Origin: Alphaproteobacteria bacterium
GTDB lineage: Bacteria > Pseudomonadota > Alphaproteobacteria > Rhodobacterales > Rhodobacteraceae
Reading direction: 5' to 3'
Assembly: GCA_030428355.1 (NCBI GenBank)
Contig: JAUIBL010000010.1
Location: 45,993-109,992 of the forward strand
DNA: 64,000 nucleotides
This document shows positions 46,026 to 55,265 of the stretch, piece by piece; position 1 is the first letter of the stretch, and each line of letters opens with the position of its first letter. The position numbers and the translations under genes are program-made. The notes under the pieces were generated by a model, which did not search any database, was not told where the DNA came from, and worked only from the letters and a program-made list of their open reading frames with translations.

Positions 46026-47174
46026 ATGAGCAGCAAACGCAGCATCTTTGAAGAGGTTGGTGCAGAGACACCGCGCATGGAGGCCCCCAAGGGGGGCATG
46101 ATCGACGCAGGCAAGCGCGGCGCGCGGGGCGCGATCCGGGTCTGGCTGATGATCCTGTTCGCGCTGGTCATGGTAATGATCGCCGTGGGCGGGCTGACCC
46201 GGTTGACCGACAGCGGGCTGTCCATCACCGAATGGCGTCCGCTGAGTGGTGCACTGCCGCCGATGAATGCCGAGGACTGGCAGCGCGAGTTCGACCTGTA
46301 TCGCCAGATCCCCGAATACCAGTTGCAGAACAAGGGTATGAGCCTTGCCGAGTTCCAGTTCATCTATTGGTGGGAATGGGGCCACAGGCAGTTGGGCCGG
46401 GTGATCGGCCTTGTCTGGGCACTGGGCTTTTTCGGCTTTCTTCTGGCGCGGAAGATCCCGACAGGCTGGACCGGTCGGTTGTTCTTTCTGGGTGTGCTGG
46501 GCGGCATTCAGGGTGCGATCGGCTGGTGGATGGTGGCGTCTGGCCTGACGGGCACGATGCTGGATGTGGCGTCCTATCGGCTGGCCACGCATCTCGGGCT
46601 GGCCTTTGTCATTCTGGGCTTCATCGCGTGGTACACGTTCGAACTGGGCCACGAAGAGCGCGATCTGATGCAGGCGCGGCGGTCGCGCGAGGGCAAGCTT
46701 TACGGGCTGGGCACAGGGCTGTTGCACTTCACCTTCCTGCAAATCCTGCTGGGCGCCTTGGTGGCGGGCATTGATGCCGGGCGCACCTATAATGACTGGC
46801 CGCTGATGGCCGGGGCGTTCCTGCCGCCCTTTCCCTTCGACATCGAGCCGATCTGGCGCAACTTCTTCGAGAACGCGGGTCTGGTGCAATTCATGCACCG
46901 CATGGCGGGCTATCTGCTGCTGGCCTTCGGCATCGTGGTCTGGCTCAAGGCGCGCAAGTCGCCCAATGCGGACACGCGCTATCGGTTCAACGCGGTCTTC
47001 GCGATGCTCTGGGTGCAGATGGCGCTGGGCGTGGTGACGGTGCTTTACATGGCGCCCTGGCAGATCGCCATTGCGCATCAGGTGGGGGCCGTGATCCTCT
47101 GGGTGCTGATCCTGCGGGCGCGGTTCGGCGCGCAATATCCGGTGCAACAATCCATTCGAGGAGCGACGGCATGA
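46026..47174 (+). CDS. ctaA: Haem A synthase (COX15/CtaA)
   Basis: Predicted 382-residue inner-membrane enzyme converting haem O to haem A for cytochrome c oxidase. Eight hydrophobic segments are found, with family motifs VGGLTRLTDSGLSITEW after TM1, YWWEWGHRQLGRVIG, YRLATHLGLAF and QFMHRMAGYLLL, which carry the haem-ligand histidines. The extended N-terminus is typical of the alphaproteobacterial/mitochondrial (type 2) form. AAGGAGACCCCCTGA precedes the ATG. The stop overlaps the start of the peptidase gene. Confidence 0.96.
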   Translation: MSSKRSIFEEVGAETPRMEAPKGGMIDAGKRGARGAIRVWLMILFALVMVMIAVGGLTRLTDSGLSITEWRPLSGALPPMNAEDWQREFDLYRQIPEYQLQNKGMSLAEFQFIYWWEWGHRQLGRVIGLVWALGFFGFLLARKIPTGWTGRLFFLGVLGGIQGAIGWWMVASGLTGTMLDVASYRLATHLGLAFVILGFIAWYTFELGHEERDLMQARRSREGKLYGLGTGLLHFTFLQILLGALVAGIDAGRTYNDWPLMAGAFLPPFPFDIEPIWRNFFENAGLVQFMHRMAGYLLLAFGIVVWLKARKSPNADTRYRFNAVFAMLWVQMALGVVTVLYMAPWQIAIAHQVGAVILWVLILRARFGAQYPVQQSIRGATA

Positions 47175-48643
47175 CCACCGCCTATGACGAGTTGATGGCC
47201 TTCACGCGCGAGACCGAGGCGCTGGGCCAGGTTGCCGGGCGTCTTGGTTGGGATCAGGAAACCACCATGCCACGCGGCGCGGCGGCACAGCGGGCCGAAG
47301 AGATGGGTGCGCTGGAATCGGTGCTGCATGCCCGGCGGATGGACCCGCGTGTGGGCGACTGGCTGGCCAAGGCCGAGGGCAGCGATGACGAGGCCAAGGC
47401 GCATCTGCGGCACATCCAGCGCGATTTCGACCGGGCCTCGAAAGTGCCCGCCGATCTGGCGGCGGAACTGGCGCGGACCACCTCGATGGCGCAGGGCATC
47501 TGGGCAGAGGCGCGGGCGAATGACGATTTCGCGGCCTTTGCGCCGACGCTGGAACGGGTGCTCGACCTGCGGCGGCAGGAAGGCGCTGCGCTTGCCAATG
47601 GGGGCGATCCCTATGACGCGCTGTTGCAGGACTACGAGCCGGGGGCGACGGCGGCGGAACTCGACGCGATGTTCGGCGCGCTGCGGCCGCGTCTGGTGGA
47701 GCTGCGCGACAAGGTGCTGGGCGCCCCTGCCCCGACGGCGCTGAGCGGCACATTTGACGAGAGCGCGCAGATGAGGCTGTCGCGGCAGATCGCCAAGACA
47801 TTCGGTTATGACATGAGCCGGGGGCGTGTGGACAAGGCGGTGCATCCGTTCAGTTCGGGGTCCGGCAATGACGTGCGGATCACCACGCGGACCAACCCGG
47901 AAGACCCGTTCAACTGCATCTATTCGACGATCCACGAGGTCGGTCACGCGGCCTATGAGCAGAACATCGATCAGGCCTATCTGCTGACGCCCTTGGGGCG
48001 CGGTGTGTCGATGGGTGTGCATGAAAGCCAGTCGCGCATCTACGAGAACCAGTTGGGGCGGTCGCGGGCCTTCACGGGCTGGCTGCACGGGCAGATGGTC
48101 GACGCTTTCGGCGATTTCGGGATCAGCGATCCGGATGCCTTCTATGCGACCGTGAACCGGGTGCATAACGGCTATATCCGGACCGAAGCGGATGAGGTGC
48201 AGTACAACCTGCATGTCCTGCTGCGGTTCGATCTGGAGCGGCAGTTGATCGCCGGGACTCTCGACGTTTCCGATCTGGAAGAGGCGTGGAACACCCGGTT
48301 CGAGGCCGATTTCGGCTATGCGGTGGACAAGCCATCGAACGGCGTGTTGCAGGATGTGCATTGGTCGGTGGGGCTGTTCGGCTATTTCGCCACCTATTCG
48401 CTGGGCAATGTCTATGCGGGCTGTCTGCACGAGGCGCTGCGCAAGGCGGTGCCGGATCTGGATGCGCAGCTTGCGTGCGGGGATACATCTGCCGCGACGG
48501 GCTGGCTGCGGGACAATCTGCAACGGCATGGCGGGCTGTACGAGCCTCGTGAGGTGATCGAGCGGGCCTGCGGGTTTGCGCCGAACGAGGGGCCGTTGCT
48601 TGATTATCTGGAAGCGAAGTTCGGAGAGATTTACGGGGTGTGA
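47171..48643 (+). CDS. M32 family metallocarboxypeptidase (Taq type)
   Basis: Predicted 490-residue cytosolic zinc carboxypeptidase. The zinc motif HEVGH is at 255-259 within STIHEVGHAAYEQN, and the downstream third ligand region MGVHESQSRIYENQLGRS and the IRTEADEVQYNLHVLLRF block are characteristic. Length is standard. The ATG overlaps the ctaA stop (ATGA), so they are co-translated, although no biochemical link is known. A long inverted repeat follows its stop. Confidence 0.94.
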   Translation: MTTAYDELMAFTRETEALGQVAGRLGWDQETTMPRGAAAQRAEEMGALESVLHARRMDPRVGDWLAKAEGSDDEAKAHLRHIQRDFDRASKVPADLAAELARTTSMAQGIWAEARANDDFAAFAPTLERVLDLRRQEGAALANGGDPYDALLQDYEPGATAAELDAMFGALRPRLVELRDKVLGAPAPTALSGTFDESAQMRLSRQIAKTFGYDMSRGRVDKAVHPFSSGSGNDVRITTRTNPEDPFNCIYSTIHEVGHAAYEQNIDQAYLLTPLGRGVSMGVHESQSRIYENQLGRSRAFTGWLHGQMVDAFGDFGISDPDAFYATVNRVHNGYIRTEADEVQYNLHVLLRFDLERQLIAGTLDVSDLEEAWNTRFEADFGYAVDKPSNGVLQDVHWSVGLFGYFATYSLGNVYAGCLHEALRKAVPDLDAQLACGDTSAATGWLRDNLQRHGGLYEPREVIERACGFAPNEGPLLDYLEAKFGEIYGV

Positions 48644-48658
48644 CGGAGGAGTGAAGTG

Positions 48659-48727
48659 CGTCATCCTCGGGCTTGACCCGAGGACCTCTTGACGTTGCAG
48701 GTCCTCGGGTCAAGCCCGAGGATGACG
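48659..48727. repeat. Perfect 29-bp inverted repeat (GTCATCCTCGGGCTTGACCC type)
   Basis: The arms 48659-48687 and 48699-48727 are exact reverse complements with an 11-base centre. Each arm itself contains CCTCGGG-CTTGA-CCCGAGG, so several folds are possible. It lies 15 bp after the peptidase stop and four bases from the end of the convergent usg gene. The arm sequence belongs to a dispersed palindromic unit common in alphaproteobacterial intergenic DNA. Confidence 0.85.
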
Positions 48728-48730
48728 GCT

Positions 48731-49003
48731 TTAGTGGAGCGTGAATTCCCCAACGATCTGCCGCCACTCGCCGGAAGACAGAAGCTTGCGGTGGGTATAC
48801 TGCACCGAATGCAAAGGTCCTTCGATCGTGTCCTGCCAGAATTCGATGAACTCGAACAGTTTCGGATGGTCCGGGGCCAGATCGTATTCCTGCCAGACGA
48901 AGGTGTTCAGCACGTTCTTGTAATCGGGCATCCGGTAGAACAATTGCGCGGTGGTCAGCCCGTAGCCGCGCAGCATCAACTCGGTCTCACTCATCTCGGT
49001 CAT
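48731..49003 (-). CDS. Usg family protein
   Basis: A 90-residue protein of the Usg family found across alphaproteobacteria, function unknown. Diagnostic stretches are LMLRGYGLTTAQLFYRMPD and LNTFVWQEYDLAPDHPKL, and it ends with a short strand. Met5 is an alternative start. It is divergent from gyrA (204 bp between starts) and convergent with the peptidase gene. Confidence 0.9.
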   Translation of the reverse strand: MTEMSETELMLRGYGLTTAQLFYRMPDYKNVLNTFVWQEYDLAPDHPKLFEFIEFWQDTIEGPLHSVQYTHRKLLSSGEWRQIVGEFTLH

Positions 49004-49207
49004 GCAAACCTCATCGTTTCTTCTTGTACGAATGAGTGTGCCACGGATTCGTTAACTTTCAACAAAAACAGTATGTTAGCCAGCATGTCGCCTGAGTGCC
49101 AAAGCCGCCGCCCCGACTAAATCGGCCAAGTGCATTGCGGCCTACATCCTGTCTCTGATATAGTCCAGATCAACAAAATATAGAATGACAGACAGCAGGC
49201 TATCCAC

Positions 49208-51946
49208 GTGAGCGACACGCCAGAAACACCTGAAAACACAGAAGATATGCCGCCCGAGCGCCCCAAGCATACCGGGCCTCAGGTCTCCATCGCCGAGGAG
49301 ATGAAGACATCCTATCTCGATTACGCGATGAGCGTGATCGTCAGCCGCGCGATTCCCGATCTGCGGGACGGGCTGAAACCGGTGCACCGGCGCATCCTCT
49401 ATGCGATGCACGAAAGCAACAACAGCCACGACAAACCCTACCGCAAATCGGCGCGTCCGGTGGGGGACGTGATGGGGAAATACCACCCGCATGGCGATTC
49501 AGCGATCTATGACGCGCTGGTGCGGATGGCGCAGGATTTCTCGATGTCGCTGCCGCTTCTTGATGGGCAGGGAAACTTTGGGTCGATGGATGGCGATAAC
49601 GCCGCGGCCATGCGCTATACCGAAGTGCGGATGGACAAGCCCGCCGCTTATCTGCTGGCCGACATCGACAAGGAAACGGTCGATTTTCAGGACAATTACG
49701 ACGGCAAGGACAAGGAACCGACGGTGCTTCCGGCGCGGTTCCCGAACATGCTGGTCAATGGCGCGGGCGGCATTGCCGTCGGTATGGCAACCAACATCCC
49801 GCCGCACAATCTGGGCGAAGTGGTCGATGCGACGCTGGCGCTGATCGAAGAGCCGGATCTGAGTTCGGAACAGTTGATCGAATACGTCCCCGGCCCCGAC
49901 TTCCCCACCGGCGGGATCATGCTGGGCCGGTCGGGTGCGCGCAAAGCGTATCTGGAGGGACGTGGATCGGTGATCATCCGTGCCAAGACGCGGGTCGAGG
50001 AAATCCGCAAGGACCGCTGGGCCATCGTCATCGACGAGATCCCCTATCAGGTGAACAAGGCCACCATGATCGAACGCATCGCCGAGGCGGCGCGGGAAAA
50101 GCGGATCGAGGGGATTTCGCACGTTCAGGACGAATCCGACCGCAATGGCGTGCGGGTGGTGATCGAGTTGAAGCGCGACGCCACCGCCGAGGTGGTGCTG
50201 AACCAGCTTTATCGCTTTACCCCGATGCAGACCTCGTTCGGCTGCAACATGCTGGCCCTGAATGGCGGTCGGCCCGAACAGTTGACGCTGCGCAGGTTCC
50301 TGACCGCGTTCATCGACTTCCGAGAAGACGTGGTCGCGCGGCGCACCGCGCATCTGCTGCGCAAGGCGCGGGAACGCAGTCACATCCTGTGTGGTCTGGC
50401 CGTGGCCGTCACCAATATCGACGAGGTGGTTGCGACCATCCGCTCCTCTGCCGATGCGGCCGAGGCACGGGACCGATTGATGACCCGCCGTTGGCCCGCG
50501 GCGGACATCCTGCCTTATATCAAGCTGATCGACGATCCGACCCACACGGCGAACGAGGACGGGACCTATAACCTGTCCGAGGCGCAGGCGCGCGCGATCC
50601 TCGAGTTGCGGCTGCAGCGCCTGACCCAGATCGGGGTCAAGGAAGTCACCGACGAGTTGGAGGAACTGGCCGGCAAGATCCGCGAATACCTTGAAATCCT
50701 TGGCTCGCGCGACCGGATCATGGGCATCATCGCGGACGAGCTGCGCGAGGTCAAAGACCTGTTCGCCGTACCGCGCCGGACCGAGATCGTCGACTGGTCG
50801 GGCGACATGGAGGATGAAGACCTCATCGAGCGTGAGGACATGGTCGTGACCGTGACCCAGTCGGGTTACATCAAGCGCACCCCGCTGACCGAATTCCGCG
50901 CCCAGAAGCGCGGCGGCAAGGGGCTGTCGGGCATGTCGACCAAGGATGACGATGTGGTGACGACGCTGTTCGTCGCCAACACCCACACGCAGCTTCTGTT
51001 CTTCACCACCGAGGGCATGGTCTACAAGCTCAAGACCTGGCGTCTGCCGCAAGGCGGGCGCACAGCCAAGGGCAAGGCTATCGTCAATATCCTGCCGATC
51101 CCGACAGGGGTTTCCATTGCCGCCATCATGCCGGTGGACCGGGACGAGGAAGACTGGGATGATCTCCAGATCATCTTCGCCACCACCGCAGGGGACGTGC
51201 GCCGCAACGCGCTGTCGGATTTCACCAATGTGATGCGCAACGGAAAGATCGCGATGAAGCTTCCGGAGGGTGTGGAACTCGTGAACGCGCGGATTGCCTC
51301 TGAAGAGGACGACGTGATGCTTGTCACCGATGCGGGCCGGGCGATCCGGTTCCCGACAACGGCGGTCCGGGTTTTCAAAGGCCGGGATTCGACCGGGGTT
51401 CGGGGCATCCGTCTGAACAATGGCGACCGCGTGGTCAGCATGGCGGTGATCCGGCATTTCGAAGCCGATCCTGCGGAACGGGCCGCTTACCTCAAGATGC
51501 GCCGCGCCGTGGCGGGTCTGGCGGATGATGCCGAGGTCGAGGATGACGAGGACGCCACCGCTCCGGGGTCGATCACGCAGGAACGCTATGCCGAGATGTC
51601 GGCGGCCGAGAACCTGATCCTGACGATCACCGCCAAGGGTGCGGGCAAGCTGTCGTCCTCGCATGATTACCCCGTGCGTGGGCGCGGTGGTCAGGGCGTG
51701 CAGGCCATCGACAAGGGCATGCGCGGCGGCGCCATCGTGGCCTGTTTCCCGGTCGAAATGGACGACCAGATCATGCTGGCCACCTCACGCGGGCAGTCGA
51801 TCCGGGTGCCGGTCGACGGGATTTCGTTCCGGTCCCGCAGCGCGGGCGGCGTGCGGGTGTTCAACACCGGGGCCGATGAAGAGGTGGTGTCGGTCGCCTG
51901 GATTGCCGATCAGGGTGACGAGGACGCGGCCGAGGCGGAAAGCTGA
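49208..51946 (+). CDS. gyrA: DNA gyrase subunit A
   Basis: Predicted 912-residue subunit that breaks and rejoins DNA during negative supercoiling. The catalytic Tyr137 is in [11 protein letters not shown]. The quinolone region reads [15 protein letters not shown] with Ser98 and Asp102 intact, that is, the susceptible form. The C-terminal beta-pinwheel carries the GyrA box QKRGGKG, and an acidic insert ([14 protein letters not shown]) lies late in the chain. Translation starts at GTG 49208 in this reading; the residues before [17 protein letters not shown] are a poorly conserved tail. Confidence 0.97.
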   Translation: MSDTPETPENTEDMPPERPKHTGPQVSIAEEMKTSYLDYAMSVIVSRAIPDLRDGLKPVHRRILYAMHESNNSHDKPYRKSARPVGDVMGKYHPHGDSAIYDALVRMAQDFSMSLPLLDGQGNFGSMDGDNAAAMRYTEVRMDKPAAYLLADIDKETVDFQDNYDGKDKEPTVLPARFPNMLVNGAGGIAVGMATNIPPHNLGEVVDATLALIEEPDLSSEQLIEYVPGPDFPTGGIMLGRSGARKAYLEGRGSVIIRAKTRVEEIRKDRWAIVIDEIPYQVNKATMIERIAEAAREKRIEGISHVQDESDRNGVRVVIELKRDATAEVVLNQLYRFTPMQTSFGCNMLALNGGRPEQLTLRRFLTAFIDFREDVVARRTAHLLRKARERSHILCGLAVAVTNIDEVVATIRSSADAAEARDRLMTRRWPAADILPYIKLIDDPTHTANEDGTYNLSEAQARAILELRLQRLTQIGVKEVTDELEELAGKIREYLEILGSRDRIMGIIADELREVKDLFAVPRRTEIVDWSGDMEDEDLIEREDMVVTVTQSGYIKRTPLTEFRAQKRGGKGLSGMSTKDDDVVTTLFVANTHTQLLFFTTEGMVYKLKTWRLPQGGRTAKGKAIVNILPIPTGVSIAAIMPVDRDEEDWDDLQIIFATTAGDVRRNALSDFTNVMRNGKIAMKLPEGVELVNARIASEEDDVMLVTDAGRAIRFPTTAVRVFKGRDSTGVRGIRLNNGDRVVSMAVIRHFEADPAERAAYLKMRRAVAGLADDAEVEDDEDATAPGSITQERYAEMSAAENLILTITAKGAGKLSSSHDYPVRGRGGQGVQAIDKGMRGGAIVACFPVEMDDQIMLATSRGQSIRVPVDGISFRSRSAGGVRVFNTGADEEVVSVAWIADQGDEDAAEAES

Positions 51947-52406
51947 ATTCGCGGCACTTGAGGTTCGCCTCGCAAGCACTTGAGACAAAAAGAAATAAAG
52001 CGGCGAAGAAGGAATTCTGCGCCGTTTTGCATGTGTTTTTCCCGACTCGCCTATCGTCTCGGCAGAGGCACGGAGTGACGAGGTTTCACGCTCATTTCAC
52101 GGGAAAAGACGGCCAAGGTAGGGTATTCCAGACCTGCGCTTCCTTGGCGTCAACTGTATAACGAAAGCATAAGAATAGTTCATCGCAGACCCTGATGCCG
52201 ACACTTTATTTCAAGAGGTTGGCAGCTTTGATCCTGGATCAAGCGGGGAACGCGAGAGGGTCACGCGGACCGGTTCCGGTTTCACAAAGCCCGATTTTCA
52301 AGATTGCGCCGGGGTCATCCCTCATTTGGCCCCGGTGCGGATTTCAACGGTTCGGCCCGACCGTCTGTCTCATGCAGCGGTCGGGTCTATTTTACGGAGT
52401 GCGTTC
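51947..52406. other. 460-bp region between gyrA and the small membrane-protein gene
   Basis: No gene was found. The first 250 bp show nothing definite. The last 180 bp contain three hairpins, described separately as a candidate structured leader. Confidence 0.5.
52225..52392 (+). promoter_or_regulatory. Candidate structured leader with attenuator-like hairpin
   Basis: Three foldable units precede the gene at 52407: TTGATC-CTG-GATCAA (52228-52242), a 9-bp stem GCGCCGGGG / CCCCGGTGC (52306-52338), and a 10-bp stem GGCCCGACCG / CGGTCGGGTC (52354-52387) followed by TATTTT. The last one resembles an intrinsic terminator and ends just before the ribosome site ACGGAG. Confidence 0.4.
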
Positions 52407-52853
52407 ATGACCGGCCTGCTTGACGCGATGCGCGCCTATCCCGAACTTTTGCAAGCCTGCGGGGTGATGGGCTCCATTCTGTATATCGGAGGATTCGCCC
52501 TGCTGCAGATGGGCCGGATTTGCGGCAGTGGGCTTTATTATTCCTACAATCAATTGATGGCGGCCAGCCTTGTCATGATCAGCCTTGTGGGGGCGTTCAA
52601 CCTTGGGGCCTTTCTGATCCAGATCGGGTTTCTGTTCTTCGGCATGATCGGGCTTGTGCGCCGTCTTCGCCTGCTGCGCACCGGGCGTTATCCCGAAGGC
52701 ACCGGGATCATTCGGCATTTGCCGGATGCGCCGACTGCACCTGCGCTTCGAGATGGCTTGCCAGCGACTTGCGATTGGGAAAGGCGTCGACCCGGACCGG
52801 AGCATGATAGACCAGTTCCACCTGCCCTTGGGGGTGCTGCGCCAGCACCTTGA
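52407..52853 (+). CDS. Small membrane protein, CBU_0592-like
   Basis: Predicted 148-residue protein. Residues 1-95 have three membrane segments with the pattern GVMGSILYIGGFALLQMG, LMAASLVMISLVGAFNLGAF and FLFFGMIGLVRRL, as in the CBU_0592 family of unknown function. The remaining 50 residues are Pro/Arg-rich and read antisense through the end of olsA (146-bp overlap), so they look like a late addition after loss of the original stop. The ACGGAG ribosome site supports ATG 52407. Confidence 0.7.
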   Translation: MTGLLDAMRAYPELLQACGVMGSILYIGGFALLQMGRICGSGLYYSYNQLMAASLVMISLVGAFNLGAFLIQIGFLFFGMIGLVRRLRLLRTGRYPEGTGIIRHLPDAPTAPALRDGLPATCDWERRRPGPEHDRPVPPALGGAAPAP

Positions 52854-53535
52854 TTAGATGCGGTGCGAAACCCATGTCGCCCCACCAGCCGTAAAACCGC
52901 GGGTCCGCGCCTTCGGGGGCGTGATAGATCACGGTGACCGGCTGAATATGCATGTCATGCACGATGCGGTCGGAAAAGAACGGCGCGAACAGCGTGGGTT
53001 TGAACGGCAGAACCCGCAGCGTATCGGTCGAGGTGCCTTCGGGAAAGAACAGCAAGCGGTGGCCATGCTCGAGCCGTTCCTCGAAGAGGGCGATCTGCGT
53101 TTTCACCTCGCGCGGGTCACGTTCGATGAACACGGTGCCGGTGGCGCGCGCCAGCCAGCCGATGCCGGGCCAGGAGGCAACCTCGGATTTCGACACGAAA
53201 TAGACGTTCTTGCGCGCATTGAGGGCAAAGATGTCAAGCCAGGAGCCGTGATTGGCGACCACCGCTCCGGGCACTTTCAGGCGCGGCCCCCGCACCAGAA
53301 GCGGCAGGCGCAGGATGACGAAGGCAGAGCGGCACACGGCCTGGGTGATATACGGGGTGATCGGGCGGTCGACCCCGAAGATGGGCCGCTCGAACAGCCT
53401 GAGCAGCAGCAAAAGGGCAAGCCCTCCGAACACCACGACGGCCAACGGACCCCCGCGCAGCAGCACCCGCAGCCAGCCCATGCCCGTGATCGGGGGATCG
53501 ACCATGGGATCGTCGCTGTCCCAGGTCGGGCTCAT
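52708..53535 (-). CDS. olsA: 1-acyl-glycerol-3-phosphate / lyso-ornithine lipid acyltransferase
   Basis: Predicted 275-residue inner-membrane acyltransferase of the PlsC family. One or two membrane segments at about 28-48 precede the catalytic HX4D motif, His96 to Asp101 (NHGSWLD), and the FPEGTS motif at 164-169. As it follows olsB with a four-base overlap (ATGA), the second acylation of lyso-ornithine lipid is the likely role; in some roseobacters OlsA also acylates lyso-glutamine lipid or lysophosphatidic acid. The 3' end overlaps the convergent membrane-protein gene. Confidence 0.88.
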   Translation of the reverse strand: MSPTWDSDDPMVDPPITGMGWLRVLLRGGPLAVVVFGGLALLLLLRLFERPIFGVDRPITPYITQAVCRSAFVILRLPLLVRGPRLKVPGAVVANHGSWLDIFALNARKNVYFVSKSEVASWPGIGWLARATGTVFIERDPREVKTQIALFEERLEHGHRLLFFPEGTSTDTLRVLPFKPTLFAPFFSDRIVHDMHIQPVTVIYHAPEGADPRFYGWWGDMGFAPHLIKVLAQHPQGQVELVYHAPVRVDAFPNRKSLASHLEAQVQSAHPANAE

Positions 53536-54293
53536 GATGCCCGCCGCGGCGTCCGGTCAAGCACCCCGGCCGACATCTGTCCGGTGTCGAGGATCAGGCA
53601 CACGTCGGTTGTGTTGAACGCATGGTCCACGAACACCCCCTGCCCGATCATGCCGCCCAGCTTGAGATAGGATTTGATCAGCGCCGGCGTGTCGCGCATC
53701 GCCGCCTTGCGGTCGATCCGGTCGGGCGGCAACAGGTCAAGCCCCGTGGTCGTTCTTGTTCGCACCCGCAGGTGTTCGGGCGCAAGATAGGATGCGTGCA
53801 GATGCGACACCGGGTTCTGCAGAGCGGCAAGATCGGTGCCATGAAAGCTGGCGGTGCCGAACAGGATGTCGATGCCATGATCGGCCACATACGCGGCCAG
53901 TCCCTGCCAGAGCGCCATCAGGGCCGGGCCGCCGCGATGCGCCGGATGCAGGCAGGACCGCCCCAGTTCGAGCAGCGTCAGTCCACTGCCGAGCAACGGG
54001 GTCAGTTCGAATTCCGTGGCGGAATAGAACCGCCCGGCAGCGTCGGCATGCGCCTGTGTCATCAGCCGGTAAACGCCGATCACCTGATCCGGGTCCCCCC
54101 GCAGGTCGCGCAGAAGAAGATGCGCGGCATGGTCGTCAAACCCGTCGATTTCAAGTTGCCGGGCGTGGTCGACCCCGTCTCCGGTGCCGCCAAGTTCGGT
54201 CACGAACACCTCGTATCGCAGCCGTTGTGCCGCGCGAATCTCGGCATCGGATCGGGCAAGGGACACCTGGTATTGGGGGGATGTCTGAAGCAT
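53532..54293 (-). CDS. olsB: Ornithine-acyl-ACP N-acyltransferase
   Basis: Predicted 253-residue cytosolic GNAT-fold enzyme that attaches a 3-hydroxy fatty acid to the alpha-amino group of ornithine, the first step of ornithine-lipid synthesis. Family landmarks are RYEVFVTELGG, the ELGRSCLHPAHRGG core, LFGTASFHGTD and ALIKSYLKLGGMIGQG. Such phosphorus-free lipids replace phospholipids in phosphate-poor seawater. No Pho box was recognised upstream. It overlaps olsA. Confidence 0.92.
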   Translation of the reverse strand: MLQTSPQYQVSLARSDAEIRAAQRLRYEVFVTELGGTGDGVDHARQLEIDGFDDHAAHLLLRDLRGDPDQVIGVYRLMTQAHADAAGRFYSATEFELTPLLGSGLTLLELGRSCLHPAHRGGPALMALWQGLAAYVADHGIDILFGTASFHGTDLAALQNPVSHLHASYLAPEHLRVRTRTTTGLDLLPPDRIDRKAAMRDTPALIKSYLKLGGMIGQGVFVDHAFNTTDVCLILDTGQMSAGVLDRTPRRAS

Positions 54294-54419
54294 TTGGGCG
54301 GCCCACCTCGTTCGCCGCCACCTTACTGTGCCGCATTCTGACGCGCAACGGCGTCGGGTTGACCGAAAAAACTGCGCTTTCGGGGAAATTAAGCTTTTGT
54401 CAACTCTTGGTTGTGATGT

Positions 54420-54602
54420 TTACTCATCGAACACAGGAACCAGTGCGATGCGTGACCCGTCAATCACCACTTTGCCGACTTCCCGGAAGTTGACCGTGAT
54501 CCGGTCACCGATATTGGATTGTACCTGCCCCACGCCCCAATCCGGCTCATCAGGGTGGCGGACCAGCGATCCAGGTTCGAGAAGGCCATTCAGATCAGAC
54601 AT
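54420..54602 (-). CDS. DUF3553 family protein
   Basis: A complete 60-residue one-domain protein of the DUF3553 family: LEPGSLVRHPDEPDWGVGQV, then VNFREVGKVVIDG, and LVPV. The domain resembles the small beta-barrel (tudor-like) at the end of UvrD/CarD-type proteins that contact nucleic-acid enzymes. It is divergent from chpT (33 bp) and downstream of nothing on its strand. Confidence 0.88.
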   Translation of the reverse strand: MSDLNGLLEPGSLVRHPDEPDWGVGQVQSNIGDRITVNFREVGKVVIDGSRIALVPVFDE

Positions 54603-54635
54603 GCGCGGTCTCCGTTCTTGTCAGAGGGATATATA

Positions 54636-55265
54636 GTGCACCAGGATTCAGCTTCACTGGCCGCCCTGATCGGCTCGCGAATTTGCCACGACCTCATCAG
54701 TCCCATTGGCGCAATTTCCAACGGATTGGAACTGGCCGGGATGATCGCATCCGCGCCGATGGGACCGGAAATGTCCCTGATCCAGCAAAGCTGCGATCAC
54801 GCCACCGCACGGATCCGCTTTTTCCGCATCGCCTTTGGCACCGCGACCGATGCCCGCGCCATTCCCGCAGCCGAAGCCCGCAAGACCCTTGCCGATCATT
54901 ACGCAGGCACCCGGATTGCTGCGGACTGGCAGATCGCACAGGACCTGGGGCGGGATGTCACCCAAATGGCCTATCTGGCGGTGCTCTGTCTTGAAGCGGC
55001 GATGCCGCAGGGCGGTCTGCTGCGCGTCGAGCTGCACGACGGTGCGCTGGTGGTCAGTGCCAGGGGGGACACGCTGCGGGACGATCCGGTGCTTTGGGCG
55101 ATCCTGACCGATGACGGATGCCCAAGGACGCAAGGCATCAGCCCGGCGCATGTGCAATTTGCCCTGCTGGGCCGCATTTGCCGGGATCGCGGGATTATGG
55201 CACGACACGATCCAGGTCCGTCCGAGGCCCGGCTGCACCTGCCCCTACCCGCGCCACCAAGCTGA
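54636..55265 (+). CDS. chpT: Histidine phosphotransferase ChpT
   Basis: Predicted 209-residue cytosolic phosphotransferase that passes the phosphoryl group from CckA to CtrA and CpdR. It has a helical hairpin with the phospho-histidine His18 in GSRICHDLISPIGAISNG and a degenerate ATPase-like C-terminal domain, as in Caulobacter ChpT. GTG 54636 is chosen as start: AGAGGGA precedes it and no ATG lies between it and the conserved helix. The 3' end overlaps the convergent deacetylase-family gene by 21 bp. Confidence 0.92.
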   Translation: MHQDSASLAALIGSRICHDLISPIGAISNGLELAGMIASAPMGPEMSLIQQSCDHATARIRFFRIAFGTATDARAIPAAEARKTLADHYAGTRIAADWQIAQDLGRDVTQMAYLAVLCLEAAMPQGGLLRVELHDGALVVSARGDTLRDDPVLWAILTDDGCPRTQGISPAHVQFALLGRICRDRGIMARHDPGPSEARLHLPLPAPPS

